Shown here one piece after another: positions 8,099 to 17,410 of a stretch of DNA of 63,088 nt. Origin of the DNA: Bacilli bacterium (lineage in GTDB: Bacteria; Bacillota_I; Bacilli_A; RF39; UBA660); NCBI GenBank assembly GCA_017405445.1, contig JAFRAK010000040.1, forward strand, positions 1-63,088, in the 5' to 3' direction. Position 1 is the stretch's first letter. Each line of letters starts with the position of its first letter. Both the position numbers and the translations under genes were made by a program. A model generated the notes under the pieces. That model ran no database searches, had not been told where the DNA came from, and worked only from the letters and a program-made list of their open reading frames with translations.

Positions 8099-9496
8099 TT
8101 ATCCTTGATAAGTAACAGTATAATTCTTATTATCTGATATACAATTACTACTCCAAGAAGAAACAAACAATTCTTTATCATCATATTTAATACTAATAGC
8201 ACCTATCATTTCTTCAGAAGAGAATTTATATGCAGTTTTTGTCCAAGTACATTCTTTTTCCCCTATTTGACAACTACCATCACGATTAAGTGTCAAATCT
8301 CCATAAGAATTACCATTATCTTTATATTTACCATAATGTAATAAAACACCATTTAAATCAAATATTTCTTTCTTTTGTTCTTCTAATTCTTTGGCCTTAT
8401 TAGCTTCCTCTTCTACCTTTTTCTTTTCTTCTAAAACAGAAGAATAAGAACTACGAATACTATCTATTGTTATAGAATTCTTTGTAAATAATACTTCTTG
8501 ATTAATCTCATTTTCTTTTAAAGTTTCTATTTTAAAATCTTTATCAAATGGATAATGAATAAATTTATCAATAATTGAAACCTCTTCAATAGTCTTAGTA
8601 ACAGAATAATAAGAGTTAATGAAGTCATTCTTCTTTAGAATGGTCTTCTGAGTCTTAATTAATGCAACAGTACCTTGACTTTCAGCATACCAATAGCAAC
8701 GATTCTCATCAGGAGAAAAAGCATATCCCAAAGAATCTTTCGCATCCATTTCAAAAGAACGATCATAGTATACATCTTCATCTATTTCAAATTGGAGTAA
8801 ATATTTTTTTTCAATTCCTTCAACATAACCAACTAATTCCATCTGTTCATCAGAATCAATATCCATTATAAGGAAAGATACATCTCCTTCTGTAGTTTCC
8901 TTTAAAGCATTGGATACCTCTTTTGAGAAATCTCCACTTTGAATACTATTTTCCAAAATATCAATATAAGTGAGTGTCTGATCTATTTCACGATTTTGCA
9001 CTTTACGATTCGCATTATTAGGAGAAAAACGAATCACAAAAAAAGAAATAGAAAATACTACCATAAAAGCAGCCAATCCAGCAATAATAGCCATATTCTT
9101 TTTACGAGTCTTTTTCTCTACCTCAATTACTTCTTGAATAACTGGTGGATCAGCTGATTCAAAAATATCAATATTACTACAAGCAAATGGATCAATCTCA
9201 ATAGTATTGGAAGATACAACTTCTTCGACTTGTTGAGGATTTACTGGTTGTGGTACTGGTTGCTGTGGAACTACTTGTTGTGGAATTACTTGTTGTGGAA
9301 TTACTTGTTGCGGTACTGGTTGCTGTACTTGTCCATAATACTGCTGTTGTACTTGCTCTCCATATATTGGTTGCTGTACATATTGTGCCTGTGATTGGTA
9401 ATACATGGGTTGCTGCTGAGGTTGTTGATAATATTGTTGTTGATTATATAGTTGTTGTTGCTGACTATTTTGATAATCTTGATTATTATTATCCAT
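8099..9496 (-). CDS. Membrane protein with Gln/Pro-rich cytoplasmic tail, unknown function
   Basis: Not recognised as a named family. From the ATG at 9496 (GGAGGAG just upstream) it has 465 residues. The first ~90 are low complexity and rich in Q, Y, N and P, with a short tandem repeat of the type PQQVIPQQVV that is also visible in the DNA at about 9255-9330. A basic stop-transfer (KKTRKK) and one membrane helix (IIAGLAAFMVVFSISFFVI) follow at about residues 130-155. The remaining 300 residues are outside the cell and contain an acidic coiled stretch near 360-385. A zinc-ribbon-free, single-pass layout with a disordered inner tail suggests a scaffold or sensor; that is inference only. It is followed by the divergent T-box promoter region. 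Confidence 0.7.
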   Translation of the reverse strand: MDNNNQDYQNSQQQQLYNQQQYYQQPQQQPMYYQSQAQYVQQPIYGEQVQQQYYGQVQQPVPQQVIPQQVIPQQVVPQQPVPQPVNPQQVEEVVSSNTIEIDPFACSNIDIFESADPPVIQEVIEVEKKTRKKNMAIIAGLAAFMVVFSISFFVIRFSPNNANRKVQNREIDQTLTYIDILENSIQSGDFSKEVSNALKETTEGDVSFLIMDIDSDEQMELVGYVEGIEKKYLLQFEIDEDVYYDRSFEMDAKDSLGYAFSPDENRCYWYAESQGTVALIKTQKTILKKNDFINSYYSVTKTIEEVSIIDKFIHYPFDKDFKIETLKENEINQEVLFTKNSITIDSIRSSYSSVLEEKKKVEEEANKAKELEEQKKEIFDLNGVLLHYGKYKDNGNSYGDLTLNRDGSCQIGEKECTWTKTAYKFSSEEMIGAISIKYDDKELFVSSWSSNCISDNKNYTVTYQG

Positions 9497-9532
9497 AACT
9501 CCTCCATAAATGAAAAGTAGACACATTGTCTA

Positions 9533-9871
9533 CTAATCATTAAGTTTTAAACGTTTTAACTCTTCTTCAACATCTTTATGTTTCTGAATTATTTCTATCA
9601 CTTCATTTTTTATTCGAAGTAATTCTTTTCTTTTTTCTTCAACTTCTTCTGCTTGAATTAAAGCTTCATTCACAATTTGTGAAGCCATCTCTTTTGCATG
9701 ATTAACAATTTGATTACTACTTTCTTCTTTTTCATTTTGTAATTTTATAATAGTATCATTTTGCTCTTTTATTTTGTTAACTGCAGAATCTAATTCTTGT
9801 AATACATAGGAAGCAAATGAATTAACATCTTCCTTGTTATAGCCATTTTTTTCCAAGCGAAAACTTTTCAT
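9533..9871 (-). CDS. DivIVA-domain coiled-coil protein
   Basis: A short (112-residue) protein beginning with the DivIVA/GpsB-type membrane-binding signature (FRLEKNGYNKEDVNSF at about 4-19). A continuous coiled coil follows to the end. Full DivIVA is usually longer, so this is a reduced or GpsB-like version. DivIVA-family proteins mark cell poles and septa by binding curved membrane. The neighbouring upstream sepF (36-base gap) supports a cell-division role. RBS AGGGTGG precedes the ATG. Confidence 0.8.
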   Translation of the reverse strand: MKSFRLEKNGYNKEDVNSFASYVLQELDSAVNKIKEQNDTIIKLQNEKEESSNQIVNHAKEMASQIVNEALIQAEEVEEKRKELLRIKNEVIEIIQKHKDVEEELKRLKLND

Positions 9872-9907
9872 AAAACCACCCTGACAATAAATAATAAAAA
9901 CTATTTA

Positions 9908-10378
9908 TTAAAAGAAATCATCATCGCTATCATTATCTTTTCCTTCAGACTCTTCTTTCTTTCCATGACTAGTCTTAGAAGGATTATTATCATCCGTTAT
10001 TTTTCCGTCAACTTTTACATTATTAGGAGTACATAGGAAAATACCTCCTCCTAATTTTTGAATATCTCCTCCAATAGCATAAATAGTTCCATATAAGAAA
10101 TCAACGATTCTCTTTGCTTGATCTGGAGTAACTCTCTTCAAATTAACCACAACAGCATTTCTATTTTTTAAATAGTCTGCAATTTGTTGACTTTCAGAAT
10201 AAGCGCGAGGTTCTAAAAGCATCATTTTAGATCCAGCTATCCCGTTTTGCTCATGATAATCTTCTTTTGAAGTAGTATAGTAATTATCATCTTCTAATTT
10301 TTCATCATCTTCGTCATTACTACCACCACCACCGAAAAAGCGATTTAGTTTATCTTTAACATTACTTTTTTCTTTCAT
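9908..10378 (-). CDS. sepF: Cell division protein SepF
   Basis: Binds FtsZ and membrane and shapes the division septum. The N-terminus ([16 protein letters not shown]) is the amphipathic membrane-targeting helix. An acidic linker follows. The SepF fold spans about 45-125, with the hallmark segments [44 protein letters not shown] and FLCTPNNV. The C-terminal tail is charged and disordered (156 residues overall). GGAGG lies six bases before the ATG. It sits with the divIVA-like gene, as in many Bacillota. Confidence 0.95.
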   Translation of the reverse strand: MKEKSNVKDKLNRFFGGGGSNDEDDEKLEDDNYYTTSKEDYHEQNGIAGSKMMLLEPRAYSESQQIADYLKNRNAVVVNLKRVTPDQAKRIVDFLYGTIYAIGGDIQKLGGGIFLCTPNNVKVDGKITDDNNPSKTSHGKKEESEGKDNDSDDDFF

Positions 10379-10485
10379 AGATATCCTCCAATATATTATT
10401 ATATATTACTTTAATTCATTGTAACACATTTTTAAAAGAAGAAAAAGAAATATTTATGAAAATCCCTTTATCTTCTACGATTTTA

Positions 10486-12522
10486 CTATCCAACAGGTGT
10501 CAACATCATTGGATTAACAGCTTGAGTCTCTGCTGAATTCTGTAAAAACTGAGCTTGTGGTACTGGCTGTGATTGTTGTTGATTTGCTTGAATAATTTGT
10601 TGTGTAACATTATTTGGATCTGCAACCTGTGGTGCAGGTGCAGCTGGTACTGCAACATTAGCTTGAGGTGCAGCTATCTGCTGTGGTGCAACAACCTGAG
10701 GTTGTGCTGCAACAGGAGCAGCAGTATTAGCCTGAGGTGCTGGCGTATCATTAGATTCCGTATACCAAACCTTCTCCAAGTTAACGTTGTTAGAAAGAGG
10801 TCTTGGATTAGGAAGATCAATATACATTGTCGTTGGAACCTTAAAAGCACTACCAAAAGCAATACAGTTACCAGGCTTTAAGTTCTTTAATTGTAAAACA
10901 ATTTCTTGTGATACAAATGGAACCATTTCTTTTATATATTGTAAGTCTACAGGGTGCATTGTTCTTAAAATAATAAAGTTAATACACTGTGATACACAAG
11001 TATCTGACAATTCACTCGGTCTCTGAGTAATTAATCCCAAGAACATACCATACTTACGTCCTTCCTTAGCAATACGTTCGAATATATTATATCCTAATAA
11101 TTCAATATCACTATCGTGTTGAACATAACGGTGAGCCTCTTCAATAATAATGTGAAAAGCTCTACTTCCTCTTGGCTTAATCAAACTAGACTTAATAAAT
11201 AACATTCTAGAAATAATCTTAGTAATAACTTTTGCAATACGATCATCTACATAGTTGATATTAAAGTTAACAATCTGAACCCTTCCACCAGTATTAGGAT
11301 CTGTAACTAAACTATCAATATATTCATCTCTTGTAACATACTTTGGATAAGTAAAATAGTGTCTATTATCACCAGTTGCTAAAGTATGAAGACGAACACT
11401 CATAACATTAGCATTATCAAATACTTTATTACTCTTTAAAATACCTTCATTAATAAGTGCAAAGTCCATAGCAAGTTCCAAATCATTTAATGTGTAATAT
11501 GGATTAGAATCAGACTCATCAATCATAACATCTTCTAAAATATATCCACGAATAAATTCAACAACAAGTTCCATTTCCTGCATTTTACCAGTTTTATCAA
11601 CGAACAAACATTGTTTAAACGTACGAGTATAACCAGGTTGAACTATTTGACTTTCCAAATTTAATGTTGGTGTATTAAATTTAGTCATAACACCAATAAC
11701 TTGGTCACGAATCTTAGTAGAATCATCTCCACTAAGCATAATATCTTGAACTGCTCTCGCAATAATATCGTTTTTACGGCGAATAACATTTTCTGATGTA
11801 CCAGTTAAAATACGAACTAGTTTTAATGTCTTTTCAATAATTGGTAATTGAGATGGTGAATTAGCATCTAATAATAAAGCCAAATCATCAACATCAAGTA
11901 ACCAAATAGGAATTCTCAATATTTCACAATCAGGATCAATAACATTAGTAGTATATGCTTTATAACCTAATTTTGAGTTAACATCATGTAATCCAGAAAA
12001 TGCATGAGTATACTCACCATAAGCATCGAAAAAGAACAATCCTGCATTAATAGGTGGTGTTGGACTACTAGTAAATAATTTTTGTAAAATAGAAGCTACT
12101 GTACAACTCTTACCAGCTCCAGTATTTCCTAATACAGAAAAGTGGCTATTAAAAAATTCATTGATTGGAACATTTATTTTATATCCTTCATAAACATTAC
12201 TAGTACCAAAATTAGTATATCCTAGAGATGTTTCTTGCTTACCAAAAATAAGTTCCAATTCACTCATTTCAACTAAACGAACTTTAGATTTAAATGCTGG
12301 CTTAACATTTCCACCAGGAATAAAATTATCTCCATTGATTTCACCAACAAGATTTGCATATAGATACACTTTATCTGCATTAACAATCTCTGCAACTTTC
12401 TTACGATCTGTACCATCATCAAAAACAACATGTAATCCCACCAAATTGGGTTGTTCTGTAATATCAATATCTAATTTAACCTTGACCTGGTTATCTAGTA
12501 TCTCATCAATTTTTCCTAGCAC
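10486..12522 (-). CDS. HerA-like (DUF87) hexameric ATPase/translocase
   Basis: P-loop ATPase of the HerA/FtsK superfamily, 678 residues from the GTG at 12522, whose ribosome site (GAGGG) is well placed; the open frame extends 15 codons upstream without one. An N-terminal HAS-barrel-like region (about 1-110) is followed by Walker A GNTGAGKS at about 132-139, DUF87, and Walker B IIIEEAHRYVQ. A later ITQRPSELSDTCVSQC segment is typical of HerA sensor and arginine-finger regions. The last ~90 residues are a low-complexity Ala/Gln/Pro tail. HerA works with the nuclease NurA in archaeal end resection, and bacterial relatives appear in defence modules. No NurA or other partner is adjacent, so the role here is open. 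Confidence 0.85.
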   Translation of the reverse strand: MLGKIDEILDNQVKVKLDIDITEQPNLVGLHVVFDDGTDRKKVAEIVNADKVYLYANLVGEINGDNFIPGGNVKPAFKSKVRLVEMSELELIFGKQETSLGYTNFGTSNVYEGYKINVPINEFFNSHFSVLGNTGAGKSCTVASILQKLFTSSPTPPINAGLFFFDAYGEYTHAFSGLHDVNSKLGYKAYTTNVIDPDCEILRIPIWLLDVDDLALLLDANSPSQLPIIEKTLKLVRILTGTSENVIRRKNDIIARAVQDIMLSGDDSTKIRDQVIGVMTKFNTPTLNLESQIVQPGYTRTFKQCLFVDKTGKMQEMELVVEFIRGYILEDVMIDESDSNPYYTLNDLELAMDFALINEGILKSNKVFDNANVMSVRLHTLATGDNRHYFTYPKYVTRDEYIDSLVTDPNTGGRVQIVNFNINYVDDRIAKVITKIISRMLFIKSSLIKPRGSRAFHIIIEEAHRYVQHDSDIELLGYNIFERIAKEGRKYGMFLGLITQRPSELSDTCVSQCINFIILRTMHPVDLQYIKEMVPFVSQEIVLQLKNLKPGNCIAFGSAFKVPTTMYIDLPNPRPLSNNVNLEKVWYTESNDTPAPQANTAAPVAAQPQVVAPQQIAAPQANVAVPAAPAPQVADPNNVTQQIIQANQQQSQPVPQAQFLQNSAETQAVNPMMLTPVG

Positions 12523-12595
12523 AAAATCACCCTCTATTATCATTAATAGTATATCAAAAAACACCAAAAAATAAAAGAAAACTTTTAAAGAAAAA

Positions 12596-12619
12596 TAAAA
12601 AATTGTCTAAAAGACAATT
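12596..12619 (-). terminator. Terminator of the PP2C gene
   Basis: Stem AATTGTCT/AGACAATT followed by a T run on the minus strand, just after the phosphatase gene. Confidence 0.75.
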
Positions 12620-12625
12620 AATTTA

Positions 12626-13423
12626 CTAATCTTTAATATAAATTGCTCCTGAAGCATTATCTCTTCCAGGATATGGTAATACATATTTTGATATTCTTTT
12701 TCTTTTTAAACGATATGGTATTCTTAATTTTTGATCAACATGAACTGCTTCATAAATAATCTTAGAAAGAATATCTTTTTTAGAAGAAGTATCAATAAGT
12801 TTTTTAATCTTTCGATCGGTGATCATATCAGTAACACCATCAGAGAATAATAAAATCATCTCATAATCATTAAATATTACATCACTAACAATGTTACACA
12901 TCGAATAATCTATCCCAATACAAGAAGTAATAATACTATTATTGTAGAGATAACGTAAATCATCTTTATGAACTGCTCCATATTTATAATAAAACCAAAC
13001 ATCTGAAGCATCCTCAGTAATTTGCATTAACTTCTTATTTCGATAAACATAAATCCTAGAATCACCAACATTCATAATTAACGTTTTATATTCATTAATT
13101 AAAGCAAGAGAAAGAGTCGTACCTAATACATTTTGTCCATATTTCTGTATTAAAGAATCATTCACCTTTTCAATTAACTCTCTTAATTGATATTCTGCTT
13201 TATCAATGTTAGTCAAAGTTGAAACACTACGCCCTAAAAACCATTGTTCTATCGCTTTAGAAATTGTACTAGCTGCAATTTCTCCATAGTCTTTTCCACC
13301 CATTCCATCGGCAACCAAAAGAAGGATAAGTTTCTTATCCTTAGGATGTACAAGAGATAATGCTACATCTTCATTATTCTTACGTACTAAACCAATATCT
13401 GTTTTATTTTGTACAATTTTCAT
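12626..13423 (-). CDS. PP2C-family Ser/Thr protein phosphatase
   Basis: Metal-dependent phosphoprotein phosphatase of the Stp/PrpC type, 265 residues. Family motifs are present in order: RKNNEDVA (about 14-21), VADGMGGKDYGEIAAS (about 37-52), TTLSLALI, MNVGDSRIYVYR (about 116-127) and LLFSDGVTDM near 193. The Asp residues in VADG, SDG and the C-terminal GRDNASG coordinate the two metals. It normally opposes a PASTA-type kinase; no kinase gene is adjacent, unlike the usual prpC-prkC pair. A kinase-like protein at 43276-43947 is probably not its partner. Confidence 0.92.
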   Translation of the reverse strand: MKIVQNKTDIGLVRKNNEDVALSLVHPKDKKLILLLVADGMGGKDYGEIAASTISKAIEQWFLGRSVSTLTNIDKAEYQLRELIEKVNDSLIQKYGQNVLGTTLSLALINEYKTLIMNVGDSRIYVYRNKKLMQITEDASDVWFYYKYGAVHKDDLRYLYNNSIITSCIGIDYSMCNIVSDVIFNDYEMILLFSDGVTDMITDRKIKKLIDTSSKKDILSKIIYEAVHVDQKLRIPYRLKRKRISKYVLPYPGRDNASGAIYIKD

Positions 13424-13472
13424 AGTTATCGACCTGTAAATATTATAACACTATAAATGTCAAATCAAAAGA

Positions 13473-13504
13473 AAAGAATGTTAATTTACGTAAACAACAT
13501 TCTT
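13473..13504 (-). terminator. Terminator of asnS
   Basis: Minus-strand stem AAGAATGTT/AACATTCTT with a T-rich tail immediately downstream of asnS. Confidence 0.6.
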
Positions 13505-13509
13505 ACTTC

Positions 13510-14880
13510 TTAGAATTCACAATTACTTGGTGTTCTAGGATATGGAATAACATCTCTTATATTTTCAACTCCAGTAAGATACATGATTAATCTTTCAAAT
13601 CCCATACCAAAACCAGAATGAACGCATCCTCCATATTCTCTAAGTTTTAGATACCACCACAAATCTTCTTTACCCATATGTAAATCATCCATGCGCTTTT
13701 CTAAAACATCAAGTCTTTCTTCTCTTTGGGATCCACCCATCAATTCTCCACTACCTGGAACTAACAAGTCTACTGCCGCAACAGTTTCTTGATCATCATT
13801 TAATCTCATATAGAAAGCTTTAATATCTTTTGGCCAATTATAAACAAATACTGGGCAATTAAATTTTTCTTCTGTTAGATATTTTTCATGTTCACGAGCT
13901 AAATCTTCTCCATATTTTGGCTCAAATTCAAACTTTTTACCAGATTCAATTAAGTATTTAATCGCATCATGATGTGTAATTCTAACAGCTTTACTATTTA
14001 CTAATTTTTCTAGTTTTTCAATTAATCCTTTTTCAACAAAACTATCTAAGAATACTAATTCTTCATGACAATTTTTTAAGATATAATCAACAACATATTT
14101 TAACATTTCTTCCATAATATCCATATCTTGTTCAAGATCACAGAATGATATTTCTGGTTCAATCATCCAAAATTCATTTGCATGAGTTTTAGTATTAGAA
14201 TTTTCTGCTCGAAAAGTAGGTCCAAATGTATAAGTCTTTTTATAAGCTAAAGCAAAAGTCTCAGCTTGTAATTGTCCTGATACTGTTAAAGATGCTTTCT
14301 TTCCAAAGAAATCTTTTGAATAATCTACATTTCCTTTAATCTTATCTAAATCCAAAGTTGTTACTTGAAACATTTCTCCTGCTCCTTCAGCATCAGCAGC
14401 TGTAATTAATGGAGCATGAAAATACACATAATCTCTTTCTTGGAAATAATTATGGATTGCATAAGCAGCTTTACTTCTAATTCTAAATACTGCTTGAAAC
14501 AAGTTTGTTCTAGGTCTTAAATAAGCTTGTTCTCTTAAAAACTCTCTTGAATGAGGTTTTGGTTGAATTGGATAATCCTCAGGACAATCTCCTAATAATT
14601 GAATATCAGTTGCATGTACTTCAAATGTTTGTCCTTCTTTTGGAGATTCTACTACTTCTCCTTCTACACGAATCGAAGATCCAATATGAAATTTTTGAAT
14701 ATCATCAAAATTTTTTAAATCTTTTTCATATACAACTTGTACTTGTGTAAAAAATGTCCCATCAGAAAAAGAGATAAAACCAAATTCTTTTTGTTTTCTA
14801 TGATTTCTAATCCATCCTTCTAAAACAACTTTTTTTCCTAAGTACTCTTTTGTATGAATAAATAATTCTTTTGTATCCAT
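13510..14880 (-). CDS. asnS: Asparaginyl-tRNA synthetase
   Basis: Class II synthetase that charges tRNA-Asn; 456 residues, normal length. An N-terminal OB-fold anticodon-binding domain (about 1-110, with KVVLEGWIRNHRKQKEFGFI) precedes the class II catalytic core. Motif 2 contains TFGPTFRAENSNT, and the C-terminal motif 3 is GFGMGFERLIMYLTG followed by NIRDVIPYPRTP. The RTPSN ending separates AsnRS from AspRS. GGAGG lies seven bases before the ATG. A tRNA-Asn(GTT) gene is also in this window. The thioesterase gene ends nine bases upstream, so the two may be co-transcribed. Confidence 0.96.
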   Translation of the reverse strand: MDTKELFIHTKEYLGKKVVLEGWIRNHRKQKEFGFISFSDGTFFTQVQVVYEKDLKNFDDIQKFHIGSSIRVEGEVVESPKEGQTFEVHATDIQLLGDCPEDYPIQPKPHSREFLREQAYLRPRTNLFQAVFRIRSKAAYAIHNYFQERDYVYFHAPLITAADAEGAGEMFQVTTLDLDKIKGNVDYSKDFFGKKASLTVSGQLQAETFALAYKKTYTFGPTFRAENSNTKTHANEFWMIEPEISFCDLEQDMDIMEEMLKYVVDYILKNCHEELVFLDSFVEKGLIEKLEKLVNSKAVRITHHDAIKYLIESGKKFEFEPKYGEDLAREHEKYLTEEKFNCPVFVYNWPKDIKAFYMRLNDDQETVAAVDLLVPGSGELMGGSQREERLDVLEKRMDDLHMGKEDLWWYLKLREYGGCVHSGFGMGFERLIMYLTGVENIRDVIPYPRTPSNCEF

Positions 14881-14889
14881 AAATCCTCC

Positions 14890-15261
14890 TTAATCTACAT
14901 AATAATAGTTGCCATCCATAGTCGCAACTAATTCTTCTTGATCATTATAAATATCTACTCTTAAAAAACAAGTCTTTTTTCCATCTTTTATCATCGTTGC
15001 CTTTGCAAGTAAATAACTTCCCTTAGCTGGTTTTAAATAACTAATCGTACTAGATAGTGTAACAGCTTTTTTATTAACAGAACCAGGAATAACTCCCATT
15101 GCTGTATCTCCAAGTCCAAAAATGAATCCTCCATGAACAATTCCAAATGGGTTCATCGAAGTATCTTCAATAAGTGCTTTCAATACACAACTTTTTCCTT
15201 CATCTACACTAACAAGTTCCATATGGTTATTTCCCATAAAACCCTCATGAAATACATCCAT
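14890..15261 (-). CDS. PaaI-type hotdog thioesterase
   Basis: Single hotdog domain, 123 residues. The family signature NPFGIVHGGFIFGLGDTAMGV (written here in two parts: NPFGIVHGG and FIFGLGDTAMGV) lies at about 37-57. The conserved Gly-rich turn and acidic residue form the active site. Such enzymes hydrolyse acyl-CoA or related thioesters; the substrate cannot be predicted. It has a clear GGAGG and precedes asnS. Confidence 0.85.
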   Translation of the reverse strand: MDVFHEGFMGNNHMELVSVDEGKSCVLKALIEDTSMNPFGIVHGGFIFGLGDTAMGVIPGSVNKKAVTLSSTISYLKPAKGSYLLAKATMIKDGKKTCFLRVDIYNDQEELVATMDGNYYYVD

Positions 15262-15297
15262 TTTTTGACCTCCATATGAAGTATTATATCACTTTTT

Positions 15298-16467
15298 TTA
15301 AAATAAACCACTATAATACTTTAAAGCAAGCACTTTTGTTGCCGCATCATTGATTCTTTCTTCTTTTACTACACCATTTTGAACAGATTTTAACAACTCA
15401 TAATACATTGAAATAAAATCACTTGTAATAATCATATCATTTCCAGCATTTACTGCCATAGTAGCAGCATTTCCATCACTAACATACTGTGACACTGCAT
15501 CCATTGCTAAATCATCTGTAATCGCAATCCCAGTAAATCCTAATCGATCTCTTAATTCTAATACAACTTTTTGACTAAGCGAAGAAGGGTAACTACTATC
15601 AATACTAGAAACAATATTATGAGAGATTAGAACACATGGTACTCCCGCAACAATTCCAGACTCAAATGGTTTATAATCTCGATCTAAAAAATTTTGATAA
15701 TTTCTCTCATCTATCGCAACACTAGTATGAGTATCTACATTATTTCCATATCCAGGAAAATGTTTTAAACAAGAATTAATCCCATTATTTTTAGAATAAG
15801 TAACCATATTATGAATATATTCAGAAGTTAAATCTACATCTGTACCAAAAGATCTTCTATACATAAAATCCCATTCTGATGTAGGTAAATCCGCAACAGG
15901 TGCCAAATTTAAATTAATCCCAATACTTTTTAACAGTTCAGCCTTTTCATTTTCTCTTTCTTCTAGTAACTCAAATCCACCTTGATCATAATAATATTTT
16001 GGAGATTCAAAACTATCATAACGGAAATATTGACTGACTCTTACAACAGTTCCTCCTTCTTCATCAACTCCAATAATTAAAGGATATTTACTGATTTCTT
16101 GAACATAATCTATTTCTTTTTTCATACTCTCTTTCGAATGTCCTTGAAAATCTCTCGCAAACAGAATATATCCTCCAGGATAATATCCATTATTTTCATC
16201 GACAGCATATCTAGAATATCTTACTAAAAATAATTGTCCAATTTTCTCTTCTAAACTCATCTCTTTTACTTTATCTTTAGCTTCTTGATAAGTATCATGA
16301 AATACCCCATAACTAATATGTTCTTTTACTGGTTGAATTTCTTTTTTTAAAATAACTTTTTCTTTTAACAAGTAATCTTTATTAAAATAAAACAAAATTC
16401 CACCACCAATTAAAACCAAAAACAAAAAAAAGAAGATTGCTGATTTTTTTAATTTCTTTTTTTTCAT
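15298..16467 (-). CDS. Glycoside hydrolase family 3 beta-N-acetylhexosaminidase (NagZ-like), membrane anchored
   Basis: A 389-residue GH3 enzyme with an N-terminal membrane anchor (residues about 8-27, preceded by KKKKLKK), so it probably acts outside the cell on muropeptides. GH3 motifs: LIIGVDEEGGTVVR (about 121-134), CLKHFPGYGNNVDTHTS (about 226-242), which carries the His/Asp pair of NagZ-type enzymes, and GIAITDDLAMDAV (about 313-325), which contains the catalytic Asp. Only the TIM-barrel domain is present, as in NagZ. It starts nine bases after the pseudouridine synthase gene. Confidence 0.9.
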   Translation of the reverse strand: MKKKKLKKSAIFFFLFLVLIGGGILFYFNKDYLLKEKVILKKEIQPVKEHISYGVFHDTYQEAKDKVKEMSLEEKIGQLFLVRYSRYAVDENNGYYPGGYILFARDFQGHSKESMKKEIDYVQEISKYPLIIGVDEEGGTVVRVSQYFRYDSFESPKYYYDQGGFELLEERENEKAELLKSIGINLNLAPVADLPTSEWDFMYRRSFGTDVDLTSEYIHNMVTYSKNNGINSCLKHFPGYGNNVDTHTSVAIDERNYQNFLDRDYKPFESGIVAGVPCVLISHNIVSSIDSSYPSSLSQKVVLELRDRLGFTGIAITDDLAMDAVSQYVSDGNAATMAVNAGNDMIITSDFISMYYELLKSVQNGVVKEERINDAATKVLALKYYSGLF

Positions 16468-16475
16468 AAATAACC

Positions 16476-17321
16476 CTACTTCATTATTCTTTTAAATTCA
16501 CTTGGTACCCCAGTTTCAAATAGAATAGTTTTTTTAAGAACTGGATAATATAATTTCAAACGATTCGCATGTAAATAAAGTCTATCTTCTCCATCTTTTA
16601 TACCATATTTTTTATCTCCAACAATTGGACAACCAAGTGATGAAAATAAAACTCTAATCTGATTCTTTCTTCCCGTTTCAATTGTAATGCTAAGAGAAGA
16701 ATAATCTTTATTTTCTTTCAATACTTTATAATTCGTAATTGCTTCTTTTCCATCTTTATCACGGGCTACATATACTAAATTAGTTTTTGTTTCTTTTAAA
16801 AATTGAGTAACACGATCTTCTTTTACTTTTAATTTTCCATGTACTACCGCAACATATTCTCTTAATTCTACATATTCATTCCAATGTTCTTGTAGTTGAT
16901 TTTTAATTTTTTCATTTTTCGCAAATATTACTACACCACTCGTATCTTTATCAAGTCTGTGTACAATAAATATCTTATTATTTTTATTTTTACCTACTAA
17001 ATAATCTCTCACAATATGATATAAAGTTTTTTCTTTTTCTTTATTCGTTGCGATAGAAAGTAAACCACTTGGTTTATTCACAACAATAATATTATCATCT
17101 TCAAATAGTATTTCAAACGGAAGAGTCTTTTTTTCCTTAGAATCTGTATCAATAACAATATTAGTCCCCGCAACTACTTTTGTATTAAATTGAGTAGTTT
17201 TATGATTATTCACATAAATAGATCCATGAGATAGATATTGTTTAATTCTTTTTTTAGGCATATCTAAATGTTCAAATAAATAATCCAGTAATTCACCATC
17301 TTTTTCAACAACAATTTTCAT
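16476..17321 (-). CDS. RluA-family pseudouridine synthase
   Basis: Converts uridines to pseudouridine in rRNA (RluA/RluD family), 281 residues. An S4 RNA-binding domain occupies about 1-60 (MPKKRIKQYLSHGSIYVNN). The catalytic motif is HRLDKDTSGVVIFAKN at about 141-156, with the nucleophilic Asp in RLDKDTSG. The C-terminal GRKNQIRVLFSSLGCPIVGD is the family GRTHQIR motif, with Lys in place of Thr. GGAGGAG lies before the ATG. The target site cannot be assigned. Confidence 0.92.
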   Translation of the reverse strand: MKIVVEKDGELLDYLFEHLDMPKKRIKQYLSHGSIYVNNHKTTQFNTKVVAGTNIVIDTDSKEKKTLPFEILFEDDNIIVVNKPSGLLSIATNKEKEKTLYHIVRDYLVGKNKNNKIFIVHRLDKDTSGVVIFAKNEKIKNQLQEHWNEYVELREYVAVVHGKLKVKEDRVTQFLKETKTNLVYVARDKDGKEAITNYKVLKENKDYSSLSITIETGRKNQIRVLFSSLGCPIVGDKKYGIKDGEDRLYLHANRLKLYYPVLKKTILFETGVPSEFKRIMK

Positions 17322-17383
17322 AGTACTCCTCCTTATCTATGATTAATTATAACTGATTTTTAATAAAAATAAAAGTACATTAA

Positions 17384-17410
17384 AATCACCATCATAACAG
17401 ATGGTGATTC
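17384..17410 (-). terminator. Terminator of the surface-protein gene
   Basis: Stem AATCACCATC with its complement, directly after the stop codon; a T-rich tail follows on the minus strand. Confidence 0.7.
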
